Positions 43,754 to 52,132 of a stretch of 64,000 nucleotides of DNA are shown one piece after another (positions within the stretch are counted from its first letter, which is position 1; each line of letters starts with the position of its first letter). The notes beneath the pieces were generated by a model. The model saw only the letters and a list, made by a program, of their open reading frames with translations. It was not told the DNA's origin and made no database searches. The DNA comes from JBDIAG01 sp963835085 (GTDB lineage: Bacteria; Actinomycetota; Actinomycetes; Actinomycetales; CAWJMD01), in the NCBI GenBank assembly GCA_963835085.1, contig CAWIED010000001.1, positions 2,604,001-2,668,000 on the forward strand, given 5' to 3'. The position numbers and the translations under genes are program-made.

Positions 43754-45037
43754 CTACGCAATCGGGTTGTTGGCGTCGTATCTGGCGAAGCCACGCCAGC
43801 GAGCCGCGAGCAGGCTCACTGCCGCCACGCAGGCCAGCCCGCCCACCAGGGCCGCCCCGGGCTCGCCGGTGACCCCGGCCAGGGTGCCGAGCACCAGGTC
43901 GCCCAGCCGGGGACCGCCAGCGACCACCACGGTGAAGACGCCCTGCAGCCGGCCGCGCATACCGTCCGGGGTCGCCGACTGAAGGATCGTCATGCGGAAG
44001 ACGGCACTCACCTGATCGGCGGCCCCCGCGATGGCCAGGGCCACCGCAGCCGGCCAGATCAGCTGACTGATCCCCCCGCCCGGGGCAGGCCGCGCCGACC
44101 AGACGAGCAGCCCGAACGTCGCCACGGACAGGCCCCAGACGCTCACGGCGACGATCACCGCGAGGCCCTGCCTGCGCACTTGCCCCAGCGGGCCCGAGAA
44201 CACCCCGGCCAGCACCGACCCGACGGCGAGCGCCGCCCCGAGCAGGCCGACGGTCTGCGCGCCCCCGCCGAGGAACAACACGCCCAGCGCGGGAAACAGC
44301 ACGCGCGGCATGGCCAGGATCATGGCGGCCATGTCCACGAGGAACGTCATCCGCAGGTTCGCCCGGGTGCGCAGGAAGGACAGGCCTTCAAGCACGGACG
44401 CGAGCCCGGCCCTGGCGACCTTGCCCACCGGCGGGATGGCCGGCAGCCTGGCCAGCGTGGTCAGCGCCACCACCAGCATGGCCGCCTCGATGAGGTACGT
44501 GGGCCCATAACCCACCCACGAGATGAGATAGCCCGCCAACAGTGGCCCGAGCATCATGTCGATTGCCATCATGAGCCCATTGAGGGCGTTGGCCGCCGGC
44601 AGCAACTCCGGGTCGAGCAGTCGCGGAACGATGGCTGTGCGCGCCGGGGAGTTCACGGCATAGAAGCCGCTCTGCACCGCAACGAGCAGGTAGAGCAGCC
44701 AGACGTTGTCGATCCGCAGAAAGGCCTGGATGGTGATGCCGGCCGCGGCAAGCAGCATGCCGACCGCGGTGATGACCACCACGGTGCGCCGGTCGTGGGC
44801 GTCCACGAGCGAGCCGCCGTACAGACCGAGCACCACGAGGGGCACGAGGGCGAACATCCCCACGACGCCGACGCTGAACGTCGACCCGGTGATGGCGTAG
44901 ACCTGCAGCCCTACTGCGACTTGGGTGACGGCGGCGCCGATCGACGACAGCGCGGTGCCGATGAACATGCGCCGGTACGGGGCGCTCGCCCGCAAGGGGG
45001 TGAGATCGGCGAGGAGGCGAGGCACTCGGTCATGCAA
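43754..45037 (-). CDS. EntS-like MFS exporter
   Basis: The 427-residue protein has about twelve membrane helices and an MFS loop (GGSLVDAHDRRTVV). The opening (LRASAPYRRMFIGTALSSIG) and VNSPARTAIVPRLL resemble the EntS/MFS_3 group, which exports siderophores and other compounds. The start is uncertain: the in-frame TTG at 45037 comes directly after an in-frame stop, a GTG at 45025 is the alternative, and neither has a good ribosome site. A hairpin (GTGGGC-GCCCAC, 45042-45060) sits just before the start, which could limit translation. It heads the exporter/esterase/ATP-grasp group. Confidence 0.8.
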   Translation of the reverse strand: MHDRVPRLLADLTPLRASAPYRRMFIGTALSSIGAAVTQVAVGLQVYAITGSTFSVGVVGMFALVPLVVLGLYGGSLVDAHDRRTVVVITAVGMLLAAAGITIQAFLRIDNVWLLYLLVAVQSGFYAVNSPARTAIVPRLLDPELLPAANALNGLMMAIDMMLGPLLAGYLISWVGYGPTYLIEAAMLVVALTTLARLPAIPPVGKVARAGLASVLEGLSFLRTRANLRMTFLVDMAAMILAMPRVLFPALGVLFLGGGAQTVGLLGAALAVGSVLAGVFSGPLGQVRRQGLAVIVAVSVWGLSVATFGLLVWSARPAPGGGISQLIWPAAVALAIAGAADQVSAVFRMTILQSATPDGMRGRLQGVFTVVVAGGPRLGDLVLGTLAGVTGEPGAALVGGLACVAAVSLLAARWRGFARYDANNPIA

Positions 45038-45041
45038 TCAG

Positions 45042-45310
45042 GTGGGCCGGACGAGCCCACCGTCAGGGCGGCGGAAGGGCCGTTCTCGGGCCCGGTGCCG
45101 GGTACGAGTGTCGGGTATACGTCGGGGCAGGGAACAGCCCACGGGGGTACCGGATCTACCGGCGTTCGCTGCGGACGATTCAGCGACCCCGTGGGCTGCG
45201 GTGACTGCTCGGAAGTACCGGCAGCGCGTCCAATGAACCTGAACGGCTGCTAGCGAGCAGCCACCTCACGCGTCCTAGTGTCAATCACGACCTGGACCAC
45301 CTCCTTTCCC
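45042..45310 (-). promoter_or_regulatory. Structured leader upstream of the exporter, with a possible 12-residue uORF
   Basis: On the minus strand, AAAGGAGGTGG is followed 11 bases later by GTG at 45288 and a 12-codon frame (VIDTRTREVAAR) ending in TAG at 45250. Downstream, AGCCCACGGGG (45136-45146) is exactly complemented by CCCCGTGGGCT (45187-45197). A smaller hairpin abuts the exporter start (45042-45060). A strong ribosome site with no long gene after it, followed by alternative stems and a weakly initiated gene, is the layout of a translational or transcriptional attenuator. No known riboswitch class was recognised. Confidence 0.45.
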
Positions 45311-45445
45311 GTGTTCGTCCACCCTAGAACTCCGCCGGCTCACAGGCCAGGGATTATTTTTTCGGGGTCCGCCCGGCAGCCAGAGTTCTCAAGCCTGTTC
45401 CCGGATCGAGGGGCCCCAGGGGCAGTGCCGGGTGATACTGAGTCA

Positions 45446-46384
45446 ATGCTCACCGCACTGGCGCGGCCACGGCGGCTGCAAGAAGGCGACGTCGTTCGGA
45501 TCATCGCCCCCAGCGGCCCGATCGATCCGGCGAACCTCGACGCGGGCATCGGCCTCCTGTCGTCGTGGGGGCTCACGGTCGAAGTGGGCGAGCATGTGCT
45601 CGACCGGCACGCCTATTACCTCGCGGGCACCGACGCGGCGCGGATCGCCGATCTGGCTCGTGCCTGGTGCGACCCGCGGGTGGCCGCGGTCATCTGCGCG
45701 CGGGGCGGCTACGGCCTGCATCGGATTCTCGACTGGGTGGAGTGGGACACCCTGCGGGCCGCCCGCGAGGGTGAGGACGCCCCGGTGCTTGTGGGCTGTT
45801 CCGACGCCACCACCCTGCACGAGGCCGTCGGCACCCGGTTGGGCGTCGTGACTCTGCACGGACCGATGGCGGCCTCGTCGCGTTTTCTCGAGGACGACGA
45901 GAGCCAAGGTCATCTGCACGATGTGCTCTTCGGGCTCGAAGGCTCCTGCGGGCCGATCTCGGGCATGGACGTGCGCACGCTTCGCGGCGGCCGCGCAGGC
46001 GGAGTGCTGTGCGGAGGCAACCTGACATGCCTGGCCGCGGGGGTGGGCAGCTTCACCGCCCGGGAGTCGCTGGCCGGCGGCATCGTGGTGCTCGAAGACG
46101 TGGCGGAGCCGCCGTACCGAATCGATCGGATGCTCACCCAACTCCTGCGGGCCGGCGTGCTCGACGGCATCGCCGGCGTTGCCGGCGGCACCTGGGTAGG
46201 CTGCGGGAACCCGGAGCAGATCGACTCGATCCTTGTGGAACGCCTTGGGCCACTGGGAGTTCCGATCCTCTCCGGCCTCGACATCGGCCACGGCAAGCGC
46301 AACTTCACGATTCCGCTAGGCGCCACCGGTGCCCTCGATGCCGATGCCGGCATGTTGTGGTGGCCCTCACCGGTCTTGCGCTAA
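45446..46384 (+). CDS. LD-carboxypeptidase (S66 family)
   Basis: The ~312-residue protein removes the terminal D-Ala from tetrapeptides of peptidoglycan during recycling, or hydrolyses related substrates such as microcin-type conjugates. The catalytic Ser119 is in VGCSDATTLH, Glu in LEDVAEPPYRIDRM and His in DIGHGKRN; ICARGGYGLHRIL is also typical. I chose ATG at 45446, where the conserved GDVVRIIAPSGP opening begins soon after. A frame open to 45278 would add 56 residues without family features. It has no signal peptide, so it should be cytoplasmic. Confidence 0.9.
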   Translation: MLTALARPRRLQEGDVVRIIAPSGPIDPANLDAGIGLLSSWGLTVEVGEHVLDRHAYYLAGTDAARIADLARAWCDPRVAAVICARGGYGLHRILDWVEWDTLRAAREGEDAPVLVGCSDATTLHEAVGTRLGVVTLHGPMAASSRFLEDDESQGHLHDVLFGLEGSCGPISGMDVRTLRGGRAGGVLCGGNLTCLAAGVGSFTARESLAGGIVVLEDVAEPPYRIDRMLTQLLRAGVLDGIAGVAGGTWVGCGNPEQIDSILVERLGPLGVPILSGLDIGHGKRNFTIPLGATGALDADAGMLWWPSPVLR

Positions 46385-46414
46385 GGCCATTGGTGACCCG
46401 GCGGCGTCGACCGC

Positions 46415-47521
46415 TTACTGCGGAGCCACGTTTGCCGGGTCGAGGCCGAGAAACGTTGCCATAGCGGCAAGTTCGTGGTGCAGCGCGCTTTGGTACCCGA
46501 GCTCCGCGGGCGGGGCGCCTGCGACGTATCCCACGTCGTGGCGTAGAACACCGTCGCGCACAACGAGATTCGCCCATCCGATCACGCGGTCGCGCCAGAG
46601 CAGCGGCAACGCGTAGTACCCGCGCACGCGCTTGGCCGCGGGGGTGTACGCCTCGAACTTGTACTCCCAACCCCAGAGCAGCTCGAAGCGGCGACGGTCC
46701 CACACGATGGGGTCGAAAGGGGCCAACAAGCGCACCACGTTGCGGGGCGCCCACCGGCGCGACTGCGGATCCTCGCCCCAGGGCCAGCAGTACTCCACGT
46801 CATCGATGCGCGCCCAGGCGTAGCGTTCCCGAGCCAGCGCCAGGAGCGCCGAGCGATGCGAAAGCCATTGCGGCGCACCGAACCCGAGCCGCGAGGCAAG
46901 ATAACCGAGGGTGGGGCGCGGCAGCGGCGCGTACAGGCCCACCGCCACGTCGAGGAGCCGGGTCAAGCCTTCGAGCGGGTCGATCTCGTGATCGGGCCTG
47001 ATCGCCAGAGCGTAGGTTCGGGTGCCGGAGACGCGGCCGGCCACGCGCAGCAGACCGCGGTAATGCATCGCGTCGAGCAGCTGGGTGCTGGCGTTGGAGG
47101 TGCCGCCGAACCAGTTCGTCACGCGTCCGTGCTGAAAATGGTTCTCCACCTCGCGCGGATGCACCACCCCGCGCTCGGCAACGAACTGCAACACCTCGCT
47201 CGCCCGCTGCTCGTTCTGCTCGCTCCAGGCTCTGCGCGGGGTACGCGGATGCATGAGCGCCGCGAGGTCGCGAGGCAGGAAGCCGTAGTTCACGAACGCG
47301 TCCTCATCGATGGGCAGACGCGTGTAGCGACGCTCGAGATCTCCGGCGAGGTAGCCCGAGACGCGTGTTCGCAGAATGAGATCCTGCGCTCGCGCGGGTG
47401 CGCGGATGGGGTCTGCCTGCACGAAGCCCAGCCGTTGCACCGCTCGCGCCAGCGTGGTGGGGCGCCCCAGCGTGCGACCCACCGCGTAGCGACGTAACTG
47501 GCTCAGCGTGACGGCACCCAT
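46415..47521 (-). CDS. YcaQ-like DNA glycosylase / winged-helix protein
   Basis: The 368-residue protein belongs to the YcaQ/HTH_42 family of winged-helix glycosylases that unhook interstrand crosslinks or remove bulky alkyl adducts. The family motif FVQADPIRAPARAQD near residue 33 contains the Q-x-D catalytic motif. GDLERRYTRLPIDEDAFVNYGF and LAPFDPIVWDRRRFELLW are also characteristic. The Q-x-D form (rather than Q-x-Q) is seen in AlkX/AlkZ-like subgroups. It starts at 47521, 34 bases downstream of a methyltransferase stop on the same strand. Confidence 0.87.
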   Translation of the reverse strand: MGAVTLSQLRRYAVGRTLGRPTTLARAVQRLGFVQADPIRAPARAQDLILRTRVSGYLAGDLERRYTRLPIDEDAFVNYGFLPRDLAALMHPRTPRRAWSEQNEQRASEVLQFVAERGVVHPREVENHFQHGRVTNWFGGTSNASTQLLDAMHYRGLLRVAGRVSGTRTYALAIRPDHEIDPLEGLTRLLDVAVGLYAPLPRPTLGYLASRLGFGAPQWLSHRSALLALARERYAWARIDDVEYCWPWGEDPQSRRWAPRNVVRLLAPFDPIVWDRRRFELLWGWEYKFEAYTPAAKRVRGYYALPLLWRDRVIGWANLVVRDGVLRHDVGYVAGAPPAELGYQSALHHELAAMATFLGLDPANVAPQ

Positions 47522-47555
47522 CGCCGCCGATGCTAGCCGGTGAGATCGTGCGCGA

Positions 47556-48158
47556 CTACGCTCTCGGTCCTCGCCGCAGCCGGTACCACTGCATCGGCAC
47601 CGGCAACGCGGGAAGACCCTCCGTCGGCACGGGCTCGACGTCCACGATGCTCCACTCGGGCAGGGCTGCCTCGATGTCTGCGGGAAGGACGCCCCGCGGA
47701 AGCGGACTGGGGGCCCCGGGCTCGAAGGCGAACATGAGGAGAGTGGCCTGCGGTGCGGCCAGCTCCGTCACACCTCTGCCGTAGGCCGCGCGCTCCTGAT
47801 CCTCCAACACGTGAAAACAGCCGACGTCGAGGAATAGGTCGAAGGGTCCGCTCACGACGGCCGGGAGGTCTGTTGCGTCACCCACGAGGAATGTGACGGC
47901 GACAGCCTCCGCCCGTGACCGCGCCTGCTCGATGGCCTCCGGCACAAAGTCCACGCCCGTGACCGACCAGCCCGAGTTCGCCAGGGCGATGGCGGGACCA
48001 CCCCGTCCGCACCCGACGTCGAGTGCCCGACGAGACAGGTTGGGATTCTCGCGTCCTTCCCGGTCGATCAGGCGTTGCAGCTGCTGCGCACCCACCTCGC
48101 CCGCGATCTCCCAAGGCGTCTTCTGGTCGGCGTACGCCGCAGTGAAGAACTCCTTCAT
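47556..48158 (-). CDS. Class I SAM-dependent methyltransferase
   Basis: A 200-residue protein with motif I ALDVGCGRGGPAI, motif II VTGVDFVPEAI and a post-motif FLDVGCFHVL segment. It resembles small-molecule methyltransferases of the thiopurine/TehB type, which often detoxify metalloids or thiols. ATG at 48158 was chosen because GAGGAG lies six bases upstream; the open frame to 48512 is not supported. Its upstream DNA carries two good palindromes, which suggests regulation by a nearby or distant repressor. Confidence 0.85.
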   Translation of the reverse strand: MKEFFTAAYADQKTPWEIAGEVGAQQLQRLIDREGRENPNLSRRALDVGCGRGGPAIALANSGWSVTGVDFVPEAIEQARSRAEAVAVTFLVGDATDLPAVVSGPFDLFLDVGCFHVLEDQERAAYGRGVTELAAPQATLLMFAFEPGAPSPLPRGVLPADIEAALPEWSIVDVEPVPTEGLPALPVPMQWYRLRRGPRA

Positions 48159-48194
48159 GACCGTCTCCTCAGATTCGCCGGGCTTGATGCATGT

Positions 48195-48258
48195 CCGCAT
48201 ATCCACTATGCGGCCGACGTGGGTGGCTCGCCATCGCTGCCGGCTCCGCACGTGCGGA
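48195..48258. promoter_or_regulatory. Two palindromes in the divergent promoter region
   Basis: CCGCATA-TCCAC-TATGCGG (48195-48213) is a perfect 7-bp inverted repeat 37 bases before the methyltransferase start. TCCGCACGTGCGGA (48245-48258) is a perfect 14-bp palindrome. The region 48159-48411 separates the methyltransferase (-) from a small ORF (+). Either palindrome could bind a dimeric regulator. Confidence 0.45.
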
Positions 48259-48411
48259 AAATCGTGACGTAGAACACCTCCACGGCGGGCCATACGGGCA
48301 ATAAATCGCGGTGTGGAGGTGCTCTGATCGATTGAGTGGGCGCCAACGACGCCGTCGCTGCGAGGCGACAGCCGTCGCCTCGGATCGTTCGTCGACCGAA
48401 GGAGAACCACC

Positions 48412-48522
48412 GTGAAGCACCTCGTGGAAGCCATCGCCAAGCTGCCCGCTGCCGTCGTCAGCAGCTGGGCCGACTGGAGCCCGTTCGACCCGCGCGACCG
48501 TCGCGCGCGCAACTCGCTCTGA
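48412..48522 (+). CDS. Small 36-residue protein of unknown function
   Basis: GTG at 48412 is preceded by AAGGAG with seven bases of spacing and opens a 36-codon frame. The protein is KHLVEAIAKLPAAVV-like amphipathic in its first half, then SSWADWSPFDP and a strongly basic end (RDRRARNSL). A perfect 14-bp terminator stem starts 20 bases after the stop. The combination of ribosome site, plausible composition and terminator supports a real gene. No family is recognised. Confidence 0.6.
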   Translation: MKHLVEAIAKLPAAVVSSWADWSPFDPRDRRARNSL

Positions 48523-48541
48523 GGTCAGATCGCTGGATTGA

Positions 48542-48574
48542 GGGCCGGTGCCGCGTTCAGCGCGGCACCGGCCC
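48542..48574. terminator. Bidirectional terminator hairpin
   Basis: GGGCCGGTGCCGCG, loop TTCAG, then CGCGGCACCGGCCC make a perfect 14-bp stem. It lies between the convergent small ORF (stop 48522) and methyltransferase gene (stop 48584) and could serve both. Confidence 0.8.
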
Positions 48575-48583
48575 ACCGACGTC

Positions 48584-49663
48584 TCAACGGGCGACGTAGT
48601 ACACGTTCTGCGGGTCGTGCGGCAGTTCGTGCACGTCGATCTCGCTGAAGCCGGCCTCGCGCAGATACTGCTCGGCCAGGGGGATACCCCACATGGTGCC
48701 GAGCCCCGTTCCGCCTGCAGACAGCGAGACCGTGAGGCAGTGCATGGTCGAGATCGTGTACAGGAACGGCCCCAACGGGTGATCGCGGTCGTCGTGGTGG
48801 CAGCCGGTTGAGGCGATGTCCTGTGCCAGGTAGACACCATCGGGGCGCAGCAACCCACGAATGCCGGCGAGCATGGCGGCGGGCTGTCCCTGGTCGTGAA
48901 TCGCGTCGAACGTCAGCACGAGATCGGCACTGCCCGCAGGTAACTCCTCGGCGAGCCGGGTGGCGTCCAGGCGTTGGAACGAGACGTTGCCCAGCCCTGC
49001 CGCAGCCTCGCGGGCCCAGTGGAGGGCGTGCTGGTCGAGGTCGACGCCGAGAAAGCGCGAGCGCGGAAATTGAGCGCCCAGCTGGGTGATGGCGCGGCCG
49101 CGGCCGCATCCCACGTCGACCATGTCGATACCGTCGTCGAGTCGCTGCCGCAGCCCGGGCACCAACGGCAGGATGGCCTCATCGAGAGCGGCGAGCACCG
49201 TCTGGGCAGAGTCTTCGGCCATCACCTCCTGGAAGCGCGGGAAGTGTTCGTAGCCCAAGCCGCCGCCGTCGCGGAAGCACCTCACGATGCCGTCCTCGAC
49301 CGAGGCGAGCACTGCCACGTACTGCATGAAGACAGCGAGGTTGGCCGTGCCGTTCCGGGTAAGCAGGTCGGCGGCGCCAGGCGCGAAAGCGTAGGTCTGC
49401 CCCACCGGGTCGTGCTCCACCAGGCCCGACACAGTGAGGCCCCCGAGCCATTCGCGCACATACCGTTCGTGGCATCCGGCAGCGCCCGCCAGTTCGGAGG
49501 AGCTTGCGGGTTGCGTCTCGGCGAGCGCGTCGAGCAACCCGGTTCGATGCCCAACGCTCAGCAGCAGCGCGGCCCCGGCTCCGTTGAGCATCCCGACGAG
49601 CCGATCCTCCGACGCAGCGACCTCTTGTCGGTCTGCCTCGCAGTTGTCAGACGTGGTGGACAT
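48584..49663 (-). CDS. SAM-dependent methyltransferase with an N-terminal winged helix (Rv2258c-like)
   Basis: The 359-residue protein has an N-terminal dimerisation/winged-helix domain (~15-100; TGLLDALAETQPASSSELA, ERYVREWLGGL) and a C-terminal Rossmann methyltransferase (from ~165). Motif I is MVDVGCGRGRAI, acidic loop II is FLGVDLDQHAL, and DLVLTFDAIHDQ follows. The pattern matches the M. tuberculosis Rv2258c family, whose substrate is not known to me. It is divergent from a TetR gene, and a palindromic site lies in the shared promoter, so the TetR protein probably controls it. Confidence 0.87.
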   Translation of the reverse strand: MSTTSDNCEADRQEVAASEDRLVGMLNGAGAALLLSVGHRTGLLDALAETQPASSSELAGAAGCHERYVREWLGGLTVSGLVEHDPVGQTYAFAPGAADLLTRNGTANLAVFMQYVAVLASVEDGIVRCFRDGGGLGYEHFPRFQEVMAEDSAQTVLAALDEAILPLVPGLRQRLDDGIDMVDVGCGRGRAITQLGAQFPRSRFLGVDLDQHALHWAREAAAGLGNVSFQRLDATRLAEELPAGSADLVLTFDAIHDQGQPAAMLAGIRGLLRPDGVYLAQDIASTGCHHDDRDHPLGPFLYTISTMHCLTVSLSAGGTGLGTMWGIPLAEQYLREAGFSEIDVHELPHDPQNVYYVAR

Positions 49664-49710
49664 CGCCCCTCGCTTTCCTCATGGGAGCCCATTCGGCAAT
49701 CAGCCGTCCT

Positions 49711-49728
49711 ACATACCGTCTGGTATGT
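49711..49728. promoter_or_regulatory. TetR-type operator between the methyltransferase and its regulator
   Basis: ACATACC-GTCT-GGTATGT is a perfect 7-bp inverted repeat with a four-base centre. It lies in the 173-bp divergent gap, where it could repress both genes. The half-site TACC/GGTA is common in TetR-family operators. Confidence 0.65.
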
Positions 49729-49836
49729 TCAGGATTGACGCGGATACATTCAATGTCAAGAGTTTCTGCAAGGCAGAAGTGGTCAAGGCATGGATCAGAT
49801 ACCGTTCGGTCTCATGGCGCACAGGCGAGGCGAGCA

Positions 49837-50460
49837 GTGAGGGCACGCGATCCACAAGCCAGCAGAACAGCCATTCTCGATTCGGCCGAGAAGCTCGTGC
49901 TGGCCAGAGGCTTCGCCGGCAGCGGCCTTGCGGCGATCCTGGCCGAGACGGGCCTGACCAAGGGTGCGTTCTTTCACCATTTCCCTTCGAAGGCCGCACT
50001 CGCCGATGCCCTCGTGGAGCGGTGGGCCTACGCAGACGCGGCCCAATTGGAGTCGAAACTTGCCAGAGCACAAGCCCTTACGCGCGATCCCGTTCAGCAG
50101 CTGGTGGTCTTCATCGGCCTGTTCATCGAAGAGGCGGAGACGCTGGAGCGTCCCGATCCGGGTTGTCTGTTCGGTGCTTTCTGCTATCAGGAGGGCTTGC
50201 TCGACGCGCAGACCATGCAGCGGGTGGACGAGGCCATGCAGCTCTGGCGGCGCCGGCTCCGCGCTCAGCTCGACCGCGCCTGCGCCGTGCGGCCACCTCG
50301 CGCGGACGTGGAGCTCGACTCCCTGGCCGATCTGGTGACGGTGACGTTCGAGGGTGCCTTCATCATGGCGAAAGCCACCGGGGAGGCCGGCGTCCTCGCC
50401 GCCCAGTTGCGGCACCTGCGCACCTACCTTGAGCTGCTCTTCGACACCTCCGATGGTTGA
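49837..50460 (+). CDS. TetR-family regulator
   Basis: The 207-residue protein has a TetR DNA-binding domain (residues ~8-55; TAILDSAEKLVLARGF and GLTKGAFFHHFPSKAAL) and a helical ligand domain containing DPGCLFGAFCYQEGLL. I chose GTG at 49837 because the conserved domain begins soon after, and a longer frame from 49681 crosses the operator. It is divergent from the winged-helix methyltransferase gene and probably represses it. The ligand is unknown. Confidence 0.88.
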   Translation: MRARDPQASRTAILDSAEKLVLARGFAGSGLAAILAETGLTKGAFFHHFPSKAALADALVERWAYADAAQLESKLARAQALTRDPVQQLVVFIGLFIEEAETLERPDPGCLFGAFCYQEGLLDAQTMQRVDEAMQLWRRRLRAQLDRACAVRPPRADVELDSLADLVTVTFEGAFIMAKATGEAGVLAAQLRHLRTYLELLFDTSDG

Positions 50461-50478
50461 GGAGCCGTTCGCGCGAGG

Positions 50479-52092
50479 CTAGAAGCGCTTCTGCAGCCGC
50501 ATCCGCAGCGGACGGCCGTCAGGGTCGCAGAACGCTCGGTAGATCACCTCGCCCGCCGCCGTCTCCGCCGGGGTGAACGTGGGGGCCACATAGGGCACCA
50601 GGTGGCCCGGGGGTCTGGCACCGCGGCATCCGCCGTCGTGCCAGGCCTGCAGTCGGGCCGCCGACTCCGCGAAGGCATCGAAGGCCGACCCGGGGTCGAC
50701 CAGGTCGGCGAGGTCGTCGTCGGCGGGGCGAGCCAGGTGTTCGCGTGCCAGCTCCAAGCGCAGGTTACGGGCGAAGCACCGTGCCCCGTCACCGAACCCG
50801 TCGGGATGCCGCGGCTCGCGCTCGTCGAGGGCTTCGTCGAACACGGCGCAGGTCAGCTCGGAGTCGTGCGTCCACGACCGGCGGTTGACGTTGTCGGAGC
50901 CGATCGTGGCCCACACGTCGTCTACCACGCAGGCCTTGGCGTGCACGTACACCGGCCAGCCCGCGCGGTTCTCCAGGCCGTAGACGGCAACCCGCCCGCC
51001 CCCGGCGGCGTACACGTCGTTGAGGGCCTGGACGCGTGCGACGAGGTTGGACGCCACCGACAGTCGCCCACTCTGGCTCGCGTAATGCGCCAGCACGATG
51101 ATCAGCCGTAGCTCGGGTTGGGCAGTCAAGGCGTCGACGAAGCAGCTGACGATCTCGCCGTTCCAGAAGTACTGATCTTCGAGATAGATGAGGTTGCGCG
51201 CGCGGGCCAGGGCCTTGTCGTAGCCACGCGCCACACTGCGCTCCCCTCGCGGCGCGAACGGATACCGCGGCCGGAGGTAGGGATACGTCCGCAGGATCTG
51301 GACGTTGGCCGTGCCCCGCGCGGGCGGGTCGGGCAGCTGATCAGGTAGCGGATCGGGATGTTCCGCGTCGCGGTGAATCAGGGCGTCGGCCACCATGATC
51401 GGGTTGTGCACCAAGGGGGTGGGGTCGTACCAGCGCTCGCGGAAGCTCGCCTCCACATCACCCACCGCCGGGCCCTGCACCCGCAGTTGTGCGTCGTGCC
51501 ATGCAGGCGTCGGCCCCCAGACCTTCCCCATCCGCACCGCTTGCGGGTCGCCAGGGTGTTCATGAGTGTCGTTCCGGGTGTGACAGAGGTCGATCCCGCC
51601 GACGAAGGCCACGTCGAGGTCGGGGCGGTCCGGGTGCCGCAGCACCACGAACTTCTGGTGATGCGAGCCAAAGGTGCGTACCCGCATGTCGAGCAGCACC
51701 TCGCCGCCGGCCGCGCGGACGTCGTCGGCCAGCGACCGGTTCTCCTGCGTCGAATACGAGATCTTGTCCCAGTACGATCGCCAGAAGAGCCCCTTGACGA
51801 TCACCCCGCGCTTGGCTGCGGCAGCGAAAAGCTTTGAGACGGCTATCTCTTCGGCGCCCATCCGCTCATCGGGGTCGCCCCGCCAATCGGTGAAGAGCAA
51901 GAGGTCACCGGCTTGTTGGCGCTCCACTGCCGCACACAGCGCGGTGAAGTAATAGTGGCCGTCGATGAGCGGCTCCACCTCATTGCCGTGCGTCCAGGCG
52001 AGGCCGTCACGATGCCGCACATCAATGACCGTGCTGCGGTTACCGCGTTCGGCGGGGCTGAGAAACCACTCATCGGCTGGCACAGACCTCAT
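50479..52092 (-). CDS. Phospholipase D-like phosphodiesterase
   Basis: The 537-residue protein has two PLD half-sites. The first is SHHQKFVVLRHPD near residue 143. The second is VHAKACVVDDVWATIGSDNVNRRSW near residue 385, a clean H-x-K-x4-D motif. LFTDWRGDPDERM and RVRTFGSHHQ are also typical of phosphatidyltransfer enzymes. It lacks an evident signal peptide. It could hydrolyse or exchange phospholipid head groups. It converges on the TetR gene with an 18-bp gap and is preceded by pdxH on the same strand. Confidence 0.88.
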   Translation of the reverse strand: MRSVPADEWFLSPAERGNRSTVIDVRHRDGLAWTHGNEVEPLIDGHYYFTALCAAVERQQAGDLLLFTDWRGDPDERMGAEEIAVSKLFAAAAKRGVIVKGLFWRSYWDKISYSTQENRSLADDVRAAGGEVLLDMRVRTFGSHHQKFVVLRHPDRPDLDVAFVGGIDLCHTRNDTHEHPGDPQAVRMGKVWGPTPAWHDAQLRVQGPAVGDVEASFRERWYDPTPLVHNPIMVADALIHRDAEHPDPLPDQLPDPPARGTANVQILRTYPYLRPRYPFAPRGERSVARGYDKALARARNLIYLEDQYFWNGEIVSCFVDALTAQPELRLIIVLAHYASQSGRLSVASNLVARVQALNDVYAAGGGRVAVYGLENRAGWPVYVHAKACVVDDVWATIGSDNVNRRSWTHDSELTCAVFDEALDEREPRHPDGFGDGARCFARNLRLELAREHLARPADDDLADLVDPGSAFDAFAESAARLQAWHDGGCRGARPPGHLVPYVAPTFTPAETAAGEVIYRAFCDPDGRPLRMRLQKRF

Positions 52093-52132
52093 TCAACATG
52101 GCCGAGGCGCGCAGTGACCTGAAACGACCCGA

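Noticed and set aside
48085..48340. N-terminal extension of the 47556-48158 methyltransferase to 48512
   Set aside because: The added ~118 residues are Arg-rich without family features, cross two palindromes and lack a ribosome site; ATG 48158 has GAGGAG.
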